NCBI GenBank assembly: GCA_018343915.1
Contig: JABRWF010000005.1
Location: 2,949,001 to 3,013,000, forward strand
Length of the DNA: 64,000 nucleotides
Source of the DNA: Agroathelia rolfsii
Lineage: Eukaryota > Basidiomycota > Agaricomycetes > Amylocorticiales > Amylocorticiaceae
Direction: 5' to 3'
Of the stretch, positions 24,107-35,718 are shown in pieces. The notes beneath the pieces were generated by a model that did no database searches, had not been told where the DNA came from, and was given only the letters and a program-made list of their open reading frames with translations. The translations under genes and the position numbers were made by a program. How positions within the stretch are numbered: position 1 is the stretch's first letter; every line of letters begins with the position of its first letter.

Positions 24107-26989
24107 AACTCTTCTCAACGTCAGACGCTGGCAATGGCAAACCGACCGCACCACACCTCATGCAGTCGGTACAAGACAATAAAGTAGTGTCAATGTACCC
24201 GCCACAAGGCCCACCAAGAGACGACAACACGCCTTGACGTGAGCAGGACAAATGTCCCGGCGCACAACTAGGAGACACATCAACAGTAGAGAAGACGCAC
24301 AGAAGAGCAGCACAAGGAAGGTGATCTTCCATTCGGGGGAGGGCCCGTCACCTTGTCTGGTAAGCAGACAAGAGCGATTGACCTCCCTTTTCTACCTACA
24401 ACTGCGAGGAGATCAGCTCAACAGCGAAGAAGACATCATGAAGTGTACATCACCAGTATCTACGAGAAGCGGGGGCCGTCATCTGCAGCTCACGGCCCAT
24501 ATTAAGCAGAGCATAATACTGCAGACGATGCCCCTAGCAGAGCTACGTACAAGCGATGATGAAGGACAAGAGGAAAGATGAGGAGAAAGGGGGAGGTAAC
24601 GAGTTGCGCATGTTCAGTTCTCTCATCTGTGGCTGTGACGTGGCTGGGTTACCACAGTGCCATCTTCTCACTTCATGACATAATGGTACTGAATAGTTCT
24701 AGAGACACGCTAAGCTCAAAGCAGTTGATGGCTTGGAATTGAGAGAGTGGATTGAGCAATCCGTAATGGCGGCAGTAGTTGAGGTTCACTTTGCCTGGAA
24801 AGTGAAGGCTAATCGGGAAAGCAGATCGATGCGGAGATCATCCCATGATCATGATCAGCTCGGCTCTAGCACGTGAGCGTTGCCGTTGCGAACAAGATGA
24901 TGTCAAAAGTATTAATCGAGGATCGAGATGTCAGATTCATTGTTTCTCAGCATTTCTCATGTACGTACATGTAGCACTAAAAGATAGGAGCTCAAGATGC
25001 CTGAGATAACAGCTATAGCTAGCGGACTCGCGACACCAATGAAACGTACGAATGACAATATGCAATAGGCCAGGAGGCTTGGCATAATCATGATTAACAG
25101 CAAAAAAACCATCCATCATAAAATTTTTTGTGAGAAAATGAAAGTTCCGTTTCTATGAATTAGACGTTTGGCTGTGACCTTTTTTTTCAAGACACTCGAT
25201 AGAGTACAGAGAACGACTTCTTGAGGATAGCGAAAAACAGCGCCTGTAGATCTGAGGCGCCTTCTTCAACCAGTCGATGGTATTCCAGCTTAAAGTCATC
25301 GTTTCTTCGCACTCAAGTAGACTCAGCCCAAGCGAGATCCTTATATATCACGTATGACTAGTAGATAGTAGCTTGACAAGATGCTCTCGCTTCAAAATGC
25401 CATCGAGGTATTTGAGTTCGAGGGCGGCCCAGATAATGGTGAACATCAAGCCAAATTTTCTTTAAGAGAGTTATGGTTATGATAGATCATAATATAACTT
25501 TTGAAACACTTCGCACTGGTACAAAAGGACATGTCGCCCAGACAAATACTACTTCAGACAGTTGGCTTCGATAGTTTCTGGACTTTTGGAATTGTAGAAG
25601 TGTTACCCAAGATGCCGCCCTAGTACGCAGTATAATAGTCTGAGAGGGAGAGTGTACGATGTACGGGAAAGCCTGCTTATAATATTCATGGAAACGGGGC
25701 TTGGACTTGAGCATAAGGAAGGTAGAAATTTTTTAGCTCATTTACTGCCTGAGACTCGAGAGACCAATGATTCTAGCTTGTTTTCATTTCGGCATTTTTA
25801 GTTTTGTTTGCCGAAACTAAGGATATAGAAGAGACTGATCCAGTAGTAATGCACACAGGTGAAAATTTCATGTGTGCGCGCTGTCAGCAAGTGGTCAGAT
25901 GAATAGATAACGGCTCTACTACGTGCGTCCGAAATCCCGAAGAACCTGCGTACCGGTCAATCGTTCTGAAATGCGTACCATACATCCCCTGCTGCACTGA
26001 GTTCATTTCAATTAGTCGATGTCCATGGACTCAAATCAGTGACATATACATACACGAACCCCATATTATTCTAGTGCTCTGGTGCCAAGGTCGCAACGGC
26101 GTCAGAACCCAGCCTGGATATTACGGAGCGCCGTTGATTTGACTGCTGAAAGTAGAAATATTAACACGAGACAGATCCTACAAAGCACGTCCAGGCCTTT
26201 CAGGTTTCGAGGGACTTATGTGGCATAATCAAATCACATTTTTACGAAAATCTTTAGCTTGTGACTTTAATTAACCGGTGATAACTAAAATGTGGATCGT
26301 TACGTACCCTGTCTTTACGCATGTCGCAGCTTAGATCGGCGCCCGAATGTTCTTTAAACGCGTAACTCTATTGACAAGCTAGAACTTGAAGTTCGGTCAT
26401 AGACCAGCGGTGATGCAGTGACGATCAAATGCCGTCATTTCTGGGAATGTAGAGAGTAAAGCCGGCATGTCATGATTTCTTAGACAATAATCCCGATTCC
26501 TGAGACCCGAAACCCAAAGCTCTGATATCTTGGTTCTGTCAATTCGATGAAACCACATTTATCAATGTACCGGCGGCAGTCGGAGCGCTCATTGTATCAT
26601 ATGCTACGTTGTGTGATGCTTCTATTCATTAGATAATGTGACTCAGAAAAAGGGAACTTACCAGGCTCAGGCTCTAGTCATAGTCAGAAATAGACCTCCT
26701 TAGGCAGACTTCTATATTTGCCGACACTTATTTCATTCGGCAAAAACCAGAAGAAGAAGAACGCATTCTGAGTGGATAAAAGAACTTAATAACAAGTTAC
26801 AACAAAGATGGTCAATTGTCAGCCAAATGGGTGATGTTCAATAGCCACTTTATAGCTCCATGTAGCACTCTCTAACTGATATAGTTCGATTGCATCTCAA
26901 AAAAGCTCAGGTTCTGGATGCAGTGCCAGCTATATATTGCTATTTCCACATATATCTAAATGATCAGGCCACTTTTTTGTGGCATCATG

Positions 26990-26995
26990 TATAAA
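26990..26995 (+). promoter_or_regulatory. TATA box of BCS1-like gene B
   Basis: TATAAA in GTATAAATTC, 46 bp upstream of the ATG, as in paralogue A. Confidence 0.6.
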
Positions 26996-27035
26996 TTCTA
27001 GACATCTCTGGACACATCATATCTCAATTCATCCA

Positions 27036-29189
27036 ATGCCCCACTTCAACGAAACACGCTATGAGAGTAACGAGCCTATCACCACCGAGAGTCCTATGCT
27101 GCTGCTTTTAAGTATCATATCCCGCCATAAAGAATGGGTTATATTCTTTTTCTTTGGCGGGATCCTGGAATCATGTCGCAGTATTACCCATCGTCTCTGG
27201 AACAACCTTTTCGACTGTTTTTTTACCACGGCGGTATTTGAAGACCAAAACGCATGTTATTGTATGTTGCACCAAGCCATTGATATACTTACGCATTATA
27301 TTAATCCATATACCCAGATTGGATGATGGCCTGGCTTGATCAACAGCCTGGATGGGGTGTGTCACCTCGTCCTAACTTTTAGTGGTAGGGAGATACTGAT
27401 TTTTTTTTCCTCTTACCGCTAAGTCTCTGCTCGTGAGGTCGAAGTCACCACCTCGTTGGACCTTACTGATAGCGGACCTCCTCGTCATATCTTCAAGTCC
27501 TTGCAAAATACAATGGGCTCACTCAAGATCTGCTATCGACCTGTCGCTTTCCTTCCTCTTATGATTTTGTATCATGGTCGTATCCTAAGAGTTTCTCGGT
27601 CCAAAGATCTTGAAGGTTCCTTTGGAAGAAAGTAAGCTTGCATGCTTCATGATAACATCCGGGCCGTGTCGACTGATAAATCCTCTGCAAGGGTGAACAC
27701 ATTGACGATTAGGCAAGTAGCATAGCGAATTTGGTGCTCTCCAAGACAGACTTACTAACTTTCCTGGAAAGTATTTTTTCCAGAGATCGTGCCATTCTCG
27801 ACCAGCTTATGGTTGAAGCCCAACAAAATTTCACATCATCTCTGGTGCGAAGTGTATGCGTTTTTACGGTTAACAAGTGAAAAACCAGCCCCATCAGACT
27901 AGCTTTCTTAATGCTAATACATTTTCTTATCAGGGACTCATCTACTCCTTCCTGGTATCTCGCCGCCAAGAGACCCAAGCGCTCTATCGACTCCATCGTG
28001 CTTGACCCCGGGATAAAAGATCTTCTCTTGAATGATGCAAGAGACTTTCTTGCAAACAAAGAATGGTACAATAGTCGTGGCATTCCATTTCGCCGAGGGT
28101 ATCTTCTGGTAAATATACATTCAATATCAATCCTTTTTTTCTTTTTCTTTAAAAAAAAAGGAAAAGGAAAAGGAAATGCTAACATGAACTAATCATAATT
28201 GTTAGTATGGTGAACCTGGTTCAGGAAAAACGTCGCTTATCCACTCCCTTGCAGGAGAGCTTGGTCTTCATATGTACATAATCTCCCTCTCAGACAGAGG
28301 GTTGGATGATACCAACCTCAGACGCCTCATTTCCGACATGCCAGAGCGATCAATCTTATTAATGGAAGACATTGACGTCGCGATGTATCACGGCCTAACT
28401 CGTGATCGACCGACGGACTCGGAAAGGACAAGTTCATTGGCGAGAAAAGCACTGAGATCTTCTTCAGAAGCGTCTAATAACATCACCTTGAGTGGATTGC
28501 TAAACGCACTTGACGGCGTTGCCGCTCAAGAGGGTCGGATCTTGTTTGCGACTACAAACAAGTACTCCGCGCTCGATCCGGCTCTATGCCGTCCCGGGCG
28601 CATGGATCTACACATTGAATTCAAGAACGCTAGTCGTGGGCAGGCCGCACAGCTCTTTAAGCACTTCTTTTCATGTACATTCAATGAGAGTGATACCAAT
28701 TCCGGTGAAGATGGAGAGGGCTTGGTTGATGCAATCTTTGCCAAATCGCCAACGACTACATCTACTGGCACCGGTGCTGTCCTCTCCGGATCCCTCGTGA
28801 TAAACTCTGACAAAATTCCTGGATTATCGAACGATAATGCCATCACCGGACGAGCACATACAGACCGTGGACCTATGTTATCCGATGAGGAACTACAAAA
28901 CCTTGCGGACAGTTTTGCAGCAGCCATCCCGGAGCGGATCCATTCGATGGCGAGTCTTCAAGGTTATTTGATGCTGTACAAATCCCGGCCTTTCGAAGCC
29001 GTGCAAGGAGCTGCTGCCTGGGCCGATAAAGAGAAAACGGCGAAGGAAAGACAAACAAATTCGACTCCTAATGCGGTTGACTTGGAAAACTTGGCAAACG
29101 GTTCTAGTGTCGGTGTTCCGAACCAATCTTACTTAGGCTCGGTTTCCCGTTTCATCTTTGGAGATGCGCTAGCATCACCACCCTTTTGA
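27036..29189 (+). CDS. BCS1-like AAA ATPase, paralogue B
   Basis: Second copy with the same exon layout as paralogue A; ATG 27036-27038 (MPHFNETRYESNEP). Matching parts: EWVIFFFFGGILESCRS; SAREVEVTTSLD; YHGRILRVSRSKD; RPKRSIDSIVLDPGIKD; Walker A YGEPGSGKTSLIHSLAGEL; Walker B ILLMEDIDVA; LSGLLNALDGVAAQEGRILF; ATTNKYSALDPALCRPGRMD; MASLQGYLMLYKSRPFEAV. The AAA core is nearly identical in protein sequence to paralogue A, while the N-terminal third and the C-terminal tail differ much more. One intron (27713-27771) has a GC donor (AG|GCAAGT) where paralogue A has GT. The C-terminus ends in RFIFGDALASPPF. All ATPase motifs are intact, so the copy is probably functional. Its cellular role is unknown beyond AAA chaperone or translocase similarity. 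Confidence 0.85.
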
Positions 29190-29681
29190 TGGACATTGTA
29201 AGAGCGGAACATTGCTGAATTAACGGGCCTATCTTCATGTATTATCTGAATATGATTTTGTATGTATAGCATTAACCGTGAATGCAATCATGATGTGTGT
29301 TCGATATCAAATACAGTAGCTATCCAGACTCAAGTTAAGTACAAGTGATCCGTCCAGTGGACTTGTTCTAACATTGCTCTTGGTATTTGCTCTCTGATGT
29401 CCAAGATATTTGCGGGTCAGCTGTGAAAGGGATTATTATGGTTAATGCAAAATTAAGGAACGCCGCAATAGGGTGTAAGGGCTAGAACCTCGCTACTATT
29501 ATTACCTCAATCTAAAGAAAATCATGCTCGTCATACGTCACCTCCTACTCTCATTTGCATCACTTATAAGATCGTAAGACATCTGAGTTAACAGTAAGAC
29601 CCGAGCTACTAAAATGCTCCTTGTTGTTTCACGCTTAATTAAAATGAAGCATACATTATATGATCAAGACGCCCATTCCTC
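29190..29681. other. Convergent intergenic region
   Basis: It lies between the stop of BCS1-like gene B and the stop of dolichyldiphosphatase on the other strand. It is AT-rich and nothing else is recognisable. Confidence 0.5.
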
Positions 29682-31187
29682 CTAATCCTTTTTTCTCCCT
29701 TCTTGACGTGCCCCACTTTTCCCTGTTGGGGTTGACTGATCGGTGTGTCGGGAACCAGCACCAAGCACCTCCCACTGATCCCTCCACCGCTTCCATTCGC
29801 CTGCACGACCACCATCGGCCCAAACAGCCCATCCATCACGGACCTCGAGCCATGACACGAGCGGATGACGTAAGAACGCCGAACGGAGACGGCCCAATAT
29901 CGAGTGTGGCCGCGTGCGGGGTATTTGCTCGAAGACGAGGTAGAAGAGCGCGCCGTAGGCGATGCCGATGCCTAGGCCACACAGGATTTGGAATGTGGAA
30001 TGGTAGGTGAGGTAGTATCTGTTGCAATAGGATTGGAAGATTTTTTTTTTTGCATGATGATGATGACCAAGAAGAATAAGGTTTGAATGAGTGGATACAG
30101 GTTAGCCAGATCCATGAATAAGTTGGTTTGATAGAACACGAAAGCATGGGCGGTTAGCTCATAATACGAAGTAGATAAATGACTCCTCAGAAGGATAAAG
30201 CACGACTGAGAACTGAATGAATGACTTACCGTGAATAAGCGACGGCACCGGCCCAAAGAGCCAGTCCAGTGTACACCAGCAGGCGCCACAGCGCGTCTAT
30301 CACTGGAAGGCCGGTTGATGCGAACCGGTGGCGAAAGAAGAGATGATATGCAAGAAAGGTGGCAAAATACCCCATGTATTGACTGTGCGAGGAAGGAAAG
30401 CCGTATCCATTTCCGATACTATCTGTTAAAGATTTTTTTTTTTTTCAAAAAAAAAAAAGTTCGGAGGAAGGGAATGTAAGCGAGGGCGTTAGCAAAATAA
30501 GGTTGAAAGTGAGCAAGATGATCTTGTAATCGTTCAATCTAATGCGATCGACATTTGAATGATGAGGTCCTAGACTTTTTCCCACAAAGGAATGGAACGT
30601 GTGTACAAAGACAAATCCAACTAACGGGAAGCTATCCCCACCAAGATCGATATGGAGATAAAGGGGGATGTAGGGCACAGAGGAGAATGATGAACATGAC
30701 TTTTACTTACAGGCTGGGCGCTCCTGTTTGATCGCACGCTTAAGAAGCCAATTGAGAGCCTCGCAGGAGAGCTGGCCTGCCCACATGTTCAATATTAGCA
30801 GCTCCCGTGTTTGGACAGCGAGTGCGGCGTACGAAGCCTGTGGGCCAGAAAAAAAAGGTGCCAGGAATCATATAGTACCCGGAAATATAGAAAGAATCGA
30901 CAAGCATCATTGTTATCATGGGGTGTATTTTCGTGGACATTGCATTAATTAAATTGACTTGCCATAAGTAGGATGGGGCTGAGGGTTATGAGCGCGAGGG
31001 CCTGTGAGAGGTAGTCGTTTTCATGATCTATAGGAGGTCGTGTGAGCAAGAAAGGGGGTAGGAGAAAGTTAAATAATCAGCGCTCAACCCTGGGACAGAG
31101 TAATAGCAATGGAAGCTTGCTTGGGTACTACATACAAAGAACGTGCGTGAGGTCCAGTGAAGCAGAAGGCGCTTCGACTTGTGCCAT
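29682..31187 (-). CDS. CAX4: Dolichyldiphosphatase (PAP2 family)
   Basis: It removes a phosphate from dolichyl diphosphate in the ER lumen, recycling the lipid carrier for N-glycosylation. Minus-strand gene, ATG at 31185-31187 (MAQVEAPSASLDLTHV, the usual family start). Then LITLSPILLM, ASYAALAVQTRELLILNMWA and the PAP2 motifs: KRAIKQERP (K-x6-RP), PSSHSQYMGYFATFL (PSGH-type), and SRYYLTYHSTFQ (SR-x5-H). Several membrane helices lie between them (WRLLVYTGLALWAGAVAYS; LCGLGIGIAYGALFYLVF). The intron at 30838-30962 has a GC donor (ATG|GCAAGT), needed to join LLM to ASYAALA. A hydrophilic tail of about 70 residues ends GRKKD (stop at 29682). The intron between SR and YYLTYH is about 200 nt, longer than usual here. 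Confidence 0.92.
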
Positions 31188-33030
31188 GGGAGAAACAGCC
31201 GAAAGCAAAGTACAAGAGCCCAAACGAGTGGTAAGCTGTTGTTGATCGCAGCTATTCAAGTTGAATGTGCTGTGATCAGAATCCTGATAGTTGTAAGGAT
31301 GTCTTCCAGTGGCACTCGCTCAGGCTTCCAGGTGTGAAGTGTGTGGTACCGTGATGAAGCACTAAAATATTAAAATGAAACGTTTACATGGTTCTGGTGA
31401 GATATTTAGGTTTCGACTAGGAATGTGTGGCTGAAATTCACAGGTGTCACGGTTGTTCAGACTGATGGCTCCTATAGAAGTTGAAAAGGTGTAGAACTAG
31501 CTAGAAATGAGGCGTTGTCGTCCTTTTACAGCCTTTCACAAGACAAGTTAGGGTCAATGTGTCTCTGGAGGTTCATAATCTTCGTTTTCTTAATGTCAGG
31601 TAATGGCCTTACCTGAGTGAGAAAAACAACAAAAAACGCCGGAAGATGTTAAGACTTCGATGATGTGTCCGCAAGACGTCACTCTCCGCAATGGACAACA
31701 GCACCGGAAGCATTGCATCCAGCCGGGCCGGCCCAACTGCTGTGAAGCTGCGCATAATTCCAAGCTCCCACAAACAAGAGATCGTTGACTGTATTTACCT
31801 AGACACTTGTATCATGATCAGGGCGTTATCATATCAAGAACATGATGATGCGCCATACTTGATACTTCTCTAGATATAAGTCTCGGCGATTTCGCTGGCA
31901 ACTGAGTCGGCCCGGACTGCAACTAGTAATGTCACTAAGCGCCAATATCAACTTGAACATGATATTGTTAGTCAATAAGAGTAACGGTCACCACGAGCTG
32001 TGGCATCCTTGCTGTATAATATGGTAGTGATCAAATATTTAGCGTTTTCAAGCCGTTCGCCCTTGGACATCTTGGACCGTTGGGTCACGGGCTGACCGTA
32101 ATCGCGCGGTACCCCGAGCTATGGCAATCTTGAATGAAGACATTACCAAGTACTTCTTGTTTAAATTGAGAAAATATGATTATCCAAGACTACAATTACT
32201 ATTACATGTATATGTTAGAATGTGTGATCCATGTGCCGGGTCACATGATTTTACCCTTATATTGACAGTAATTTACATTCTCGATCCGCATCCGTTTGAC
32301 TACGTACAACGATGTACAGGTAGACAAGCGGAATATATTATTTTGTGTCGACCGCTGCTCATCGTCGCCGCTCGTCATATTTTCGCAGTATAGTAGTATG
32401 CAAAAGAAATACAGAAACCAAGGAAGCATGCGCCATAGCGCTAATTGAACGGCCATTTTCACGTAAGCTGACGCGCCCTTACCTTGCTTAGCAAAGGAAA
32501 AGGTACCGCCTGCGCCGCCGCCGTCCTTGATCGCATTGCACTTATAAGCGCGCGCGTGAATGCATTGCGTTCACTCAACTTTCAACTTCCTCCAGCATTT
32601 TCCGCAGCTGTGCATGTACCGCTTCTCCTATCACGCCCATATTGACCACTGCTACAGCCCATCGAAGTCGTCAGCAGTGCCACCTCTGCTGGCTTAGATG
32701 AAGGCGCGCTGGCAAATGAAAAATGCTGCACGGACCATAGCCTTGGACTCTATGACTCGGTATATTGACGTGACTGAATTCTATGACCAGGCCAACAAGC
32801 GCTCCGAGGGGGGGGGGGGATCGTCGACCCTTTTACATTCATAGCGGCGCAACGCAGCGCCGCGGCGGGGGAAGCTCTATTTGTTCAAGGTCACCGGAGG
32901 CTGAGTGAGCCTGAGAAATGAAGGAATGAAACTATGAATCAATGACTCGGCTACGTCCTCGACAAGCGTCAAGCATCTAAACTCTCAAGCGACTCTTGTC
33001 TTCTTTATTTTTATTTCTCTTGGCATATTA

Positions 33031-33086
33031 ATGGTACGATAGGTACCTTGGCTTGGCCTATTGCCACAACGTAAGTATCGTACCAT
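33031..33086. repeat. Short inverted repeat, 11-bp arms
   Basis: ATGGTACGATA at 33031-33041 is the exact reverse complement of TATCGTACCAT at 33076-33086. The 34-nt spacer includes another GGTACC. It could be a hairpin or a tiny terminal inverted repeat remnant. Confidence 0.7.
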
Positions 33087-33867
33087 CAAATAAATTTTCC
33101 TTGTCGTGTCAAAGCCGGTGCTGACTGGAACGACCGTGAAGCTCTCCAGCTGTCGATGCAGCACTGGGTAGTTTTAGCGGCTTAAAAGCTATGACATAGA
33201 ACTAGTCATTTCAAGACTATTCATCGAGCCGTATGCACTGGATTTCCTCCTGCCGGATTCGCCACTGGGAAAATCCAGCGCATAGCCAACGCCAACGAGG
33301 GAACAATCTGTGATTCGACTCGGACGTACCACCAACGCTCTGGAATATTCTGGATGGCCTTGTTGATGTCGACGTACAACCCTCAAATCCACAAGGCGGA
33401 AAGACATTGGGGAAGAAATAAAGGTGGTATGTCATTTCATAGGCGATTGAGAGCGAGCAAGAGGGCGAAGAGGTATATTTATCGAACCAGGCGCGGCGTT
33501 AATCAATGCAGTCGACAAAGAATCAATTGGAGAAGGAATTCATGAATCAACAAACTACAGGCACCCGTGACCATTGGCCCGGAAACAAGCACTTGCGATA
33601 GTCTATCACTGAAAACCAGTATTTTGCACTTTTATTGCCTTGTTATCTTTTTTTTTTTTTTTTCCCTGCCAGTCAACATCACAGCGAATAAGCGCCCAAA
33701 TAACTGTTTGTGGCCATTGTTGTTCCCAGAGAGTGGGAAGCGTTGGAGAGATTGGCGCTGGAGTTTTGGAAACTCAAAGGATAGCAATGGGGTTATGGGC
33801 TTGGCAATGATGATGGTCGTCTGCTTCTAGACCAAATACCCCCCTATCTCCGCAATGCCATCTCCAT

Positions 33868-33874
33868 TATAAAT
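33868..33874 (+). promoter_or_regulatory. TATA box and CT-rich leader of the Ser-rich gene
   Basis: TATAAAT lies 131 bp before the ATG at 34005, followed by repeated CTCTCTCT tracts (33905-33955). This is a common promoter layout for well-expressed fungal genes. Confidence 0.55.
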
Positions 33875-34004
33875 CTTCCACTCTTCTCTCATCGACAGAG
33901 TCCAACTCGCTCTCTCTCTCGGGCTCGTCTCCCTCAACTCTCTCTCTCTCCCTCGCAGCCAAACACTCTCTGCTCTCCCGAATAAAACTCATCCAATCTT
34001 CACA

Positions 34005-34841
34005 ATGGGCCGCCCTCTCTACTCCACCAGATATGCCACTTCCTCAGCATCCACACAATCGGCTTCCTCTTCAAATTCTGCCCACTGCGAAAAATGGACC
34101 CGCGGCGCTGCGTTTGACCCTGACTCTGACGAATACTACGAACGACATGCCGTCCTTGAGGCATTTGTTGATCATACCCCCTCCAGAGGCTCCTCAGCGG
34201 ATTCATTTTCCACTCGCGAGGCCGTATCCTCGTCATCATCTTCGGGTAGGCGCCCGTCAGCCTCTGCCACAGAGACTGCGCGCAGCACTGCCTCGGCCAC
34301 GCGTCGCACCCCCCAACATGGCCAAGATCGCCCGCACGTGGTGACTGCATCCCCATCATCAAATTCACAATACCCCATCATCCCTTCCCCTACATCGCCT
34401 TCAGCGGCACGCCGGGGCTCATTCAGGCCCGATATGTGGCGCACGTTCACCGAGATGGAACAGATGTGGCAGGAAGCCATATCCCGGCATGATACCGCCC
34501 ATCGTCCCTCGGGCCCAGAAGAACACCACATGGTGTCACACTCGACTCCTGCCTCTGGAGCAGCGCCTATCGACATTCCTACTCGGACACCAGCTCGTCA
34601 CCATACCCACCGGGAACAAACCCCGCATAGGGACATGCATGGCTCCGGATGGAGCCATTCGCCAATCCCCTTGGGCACGCCCTCGCCTTCGTCGGTCACT
34701 CCAGGAATGGCCTCCTGGTCCATGAATTCTACACATAATGGCAGGCATGCTGTGCCCATTTCTCCCTCCCCGAGGGATAGCTCTGTCTCGACTCGTATCC
34801 TTCATCCCACGCATATGGCAACCTCCCTGGTCCGTGTGTGA
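34005..34841 (+). CDS. Ser/Pro/His-rich disordered hypothetical protein
   Basis: A single-exon frame of 278 codons starting MGRPLYSTRYATSSAS. Composition is Ser 20% or more, with Pro, Thr, His and Arg; many SP/TP dipeptides suggest phosphorylation. A short segment, FRPDMWRTFTEMEQMWQEAI (about residues 142-161), is the only part likely to fold, as an aromatic-rich helix. No signal peptide, membrane segment or known domain was seen. A clear TATA box and CT-rich leader stand upstream, and a pyrimidine-rich region follows, both in favour of a real transcribed gene. The function is unknown. Confidence 0.65.
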   Translation: MGRPLYSTRYATSSASTQSASSSNSAHCEKWTRGAAFDPDSDEYYERHAVLEAFVDHTPSRGSSADSFSTREAVSSSSSSGRRPSASATETARSTASATRRTPQHGQDRPHVVTASPSSNSQYPIIPSPTSPSAARRGSFRPDMWRTFTEMEQMWQEAISRHDTAHRPSGPEEHHMVSHSTPASGAAPIDIPTRTPARHHTHREQTPHRDMHGSGWSHSPIPLGTPSPSSVTPGMASWSMNSTHNGRHAVPISPSPRDSSVSTRILHPTHMATSLVRV

Positions 34842-35718
34842 GAGAATGGAAGAAGACAGTCGCCGATAGGGACAAAATTACTCTCTACTCCGAAGATGAG
34901 ATAGTGCATCTTTCCTCACGTATTTTGGATATCGACATCTATGGACTTTGCAATCTTTATTTCTTTTACCAGTTTTATATCGTCCCACTGTTTGGTTCTG
35001 TTGATGCTCTCTGTTTGACACTGGATTCATTTATTCTTTTGCTTATACTGTAGAGAACCACACATTGGGGTATAACTCATTTCATCACCCTTGATTCCCT
35101 TGTCTTCTTTTTCTCCTGGTTGGTTGTATGATTGATCGTTTACACTCTCGATATTACACCTCGGCAAGACATACAATATTGTTGTTTAAAAAATCACTTG
35201 CCGTGGCATATACAAAGAGATTTCTTGTCTCTTCACCTGTGTTACAATACCCTACATGTCAATATTCGTATGCGTATATCTATGCCAATATACATGTTAC
35301 TTGATTCAAGATATATATGTTGTGGCAGCGCTATTGTTTATTCATTTCACACGCATGCAATGATTGTTGTCAAATGTGTATGCAAAGCCTGCATCCGGAA
35401 AGGAGCGTCAGTGATGAGAATACAAACACTTGTTGAATTGCAACCACTGCATATACACATCGCATCCATACCATCGTCTATTTCTCCCACTCATGGAGAT
35501 TGATCATCGCTTCATTCCTTTGCTTAACACCTTTCCTGTCTTAGTTTTCATCCATTCCTTACAGTATCTTACCTTTGCAGTACCCAAGTTTACCTGTTTT
35601 TGCTCTTCAGCTGCGTATTGTTTCCAGATTGTTTGTATATTTGGTTTTTCTGATTCCATAAGATTTCCTTATAGCACCAGTGATCGCTCTTTTATATGTA
35701 AATTATATCTTTATATAA
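34842..35718. other. Convergent intergenic region, T-rich
   Basis: It lies between the Ser-rich gene and the end of pantothenate synthase. It is strongly T/AT-rich, consistent with long 3' UTRs on both sides. Short hydrophobic frames in it are taken as noise. Confidence 0.5.

Larger units (their letters stand above)
23125..27035. other. Gene-poor spacer between the BCS1-like paralogues
   Basis: About 3.9 kb without a supported gene. It contains a 33-nt poly(A) run (23298-23330), a 24-nt poly(T) run (24083-24106) and several frames of 60-120 codons without family features or splice support. A minus-strand pair of exon-like pieces at 25487-25714 was considered but not accepted. The GTATAAATTC promoter of the second paralogue is at its right end. 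Confidence 0.4.
31188..34004. other. Gene-poor intergenic region
   Basis: About 2.8 kb without a supported gene. Frames at 31691-31873, 32121-32393 and 33189-33435 have no family features. The stretch holds a poly(G) run near 32808-32819, an 11-bp inverted repeat at 33031-33086, a poly(T) run near 33650-33663, and at its right end the promoter of the Ser-rich gene. Confidence 0.4.

Noticed and set aside
25487..25714. Minus-strand pair of exon-like pieces starting MLKSKPRFHEYYKQAFP
   Set aside because: The spliced product would stop after about 40 residues and resembles nothing; treated as chance.
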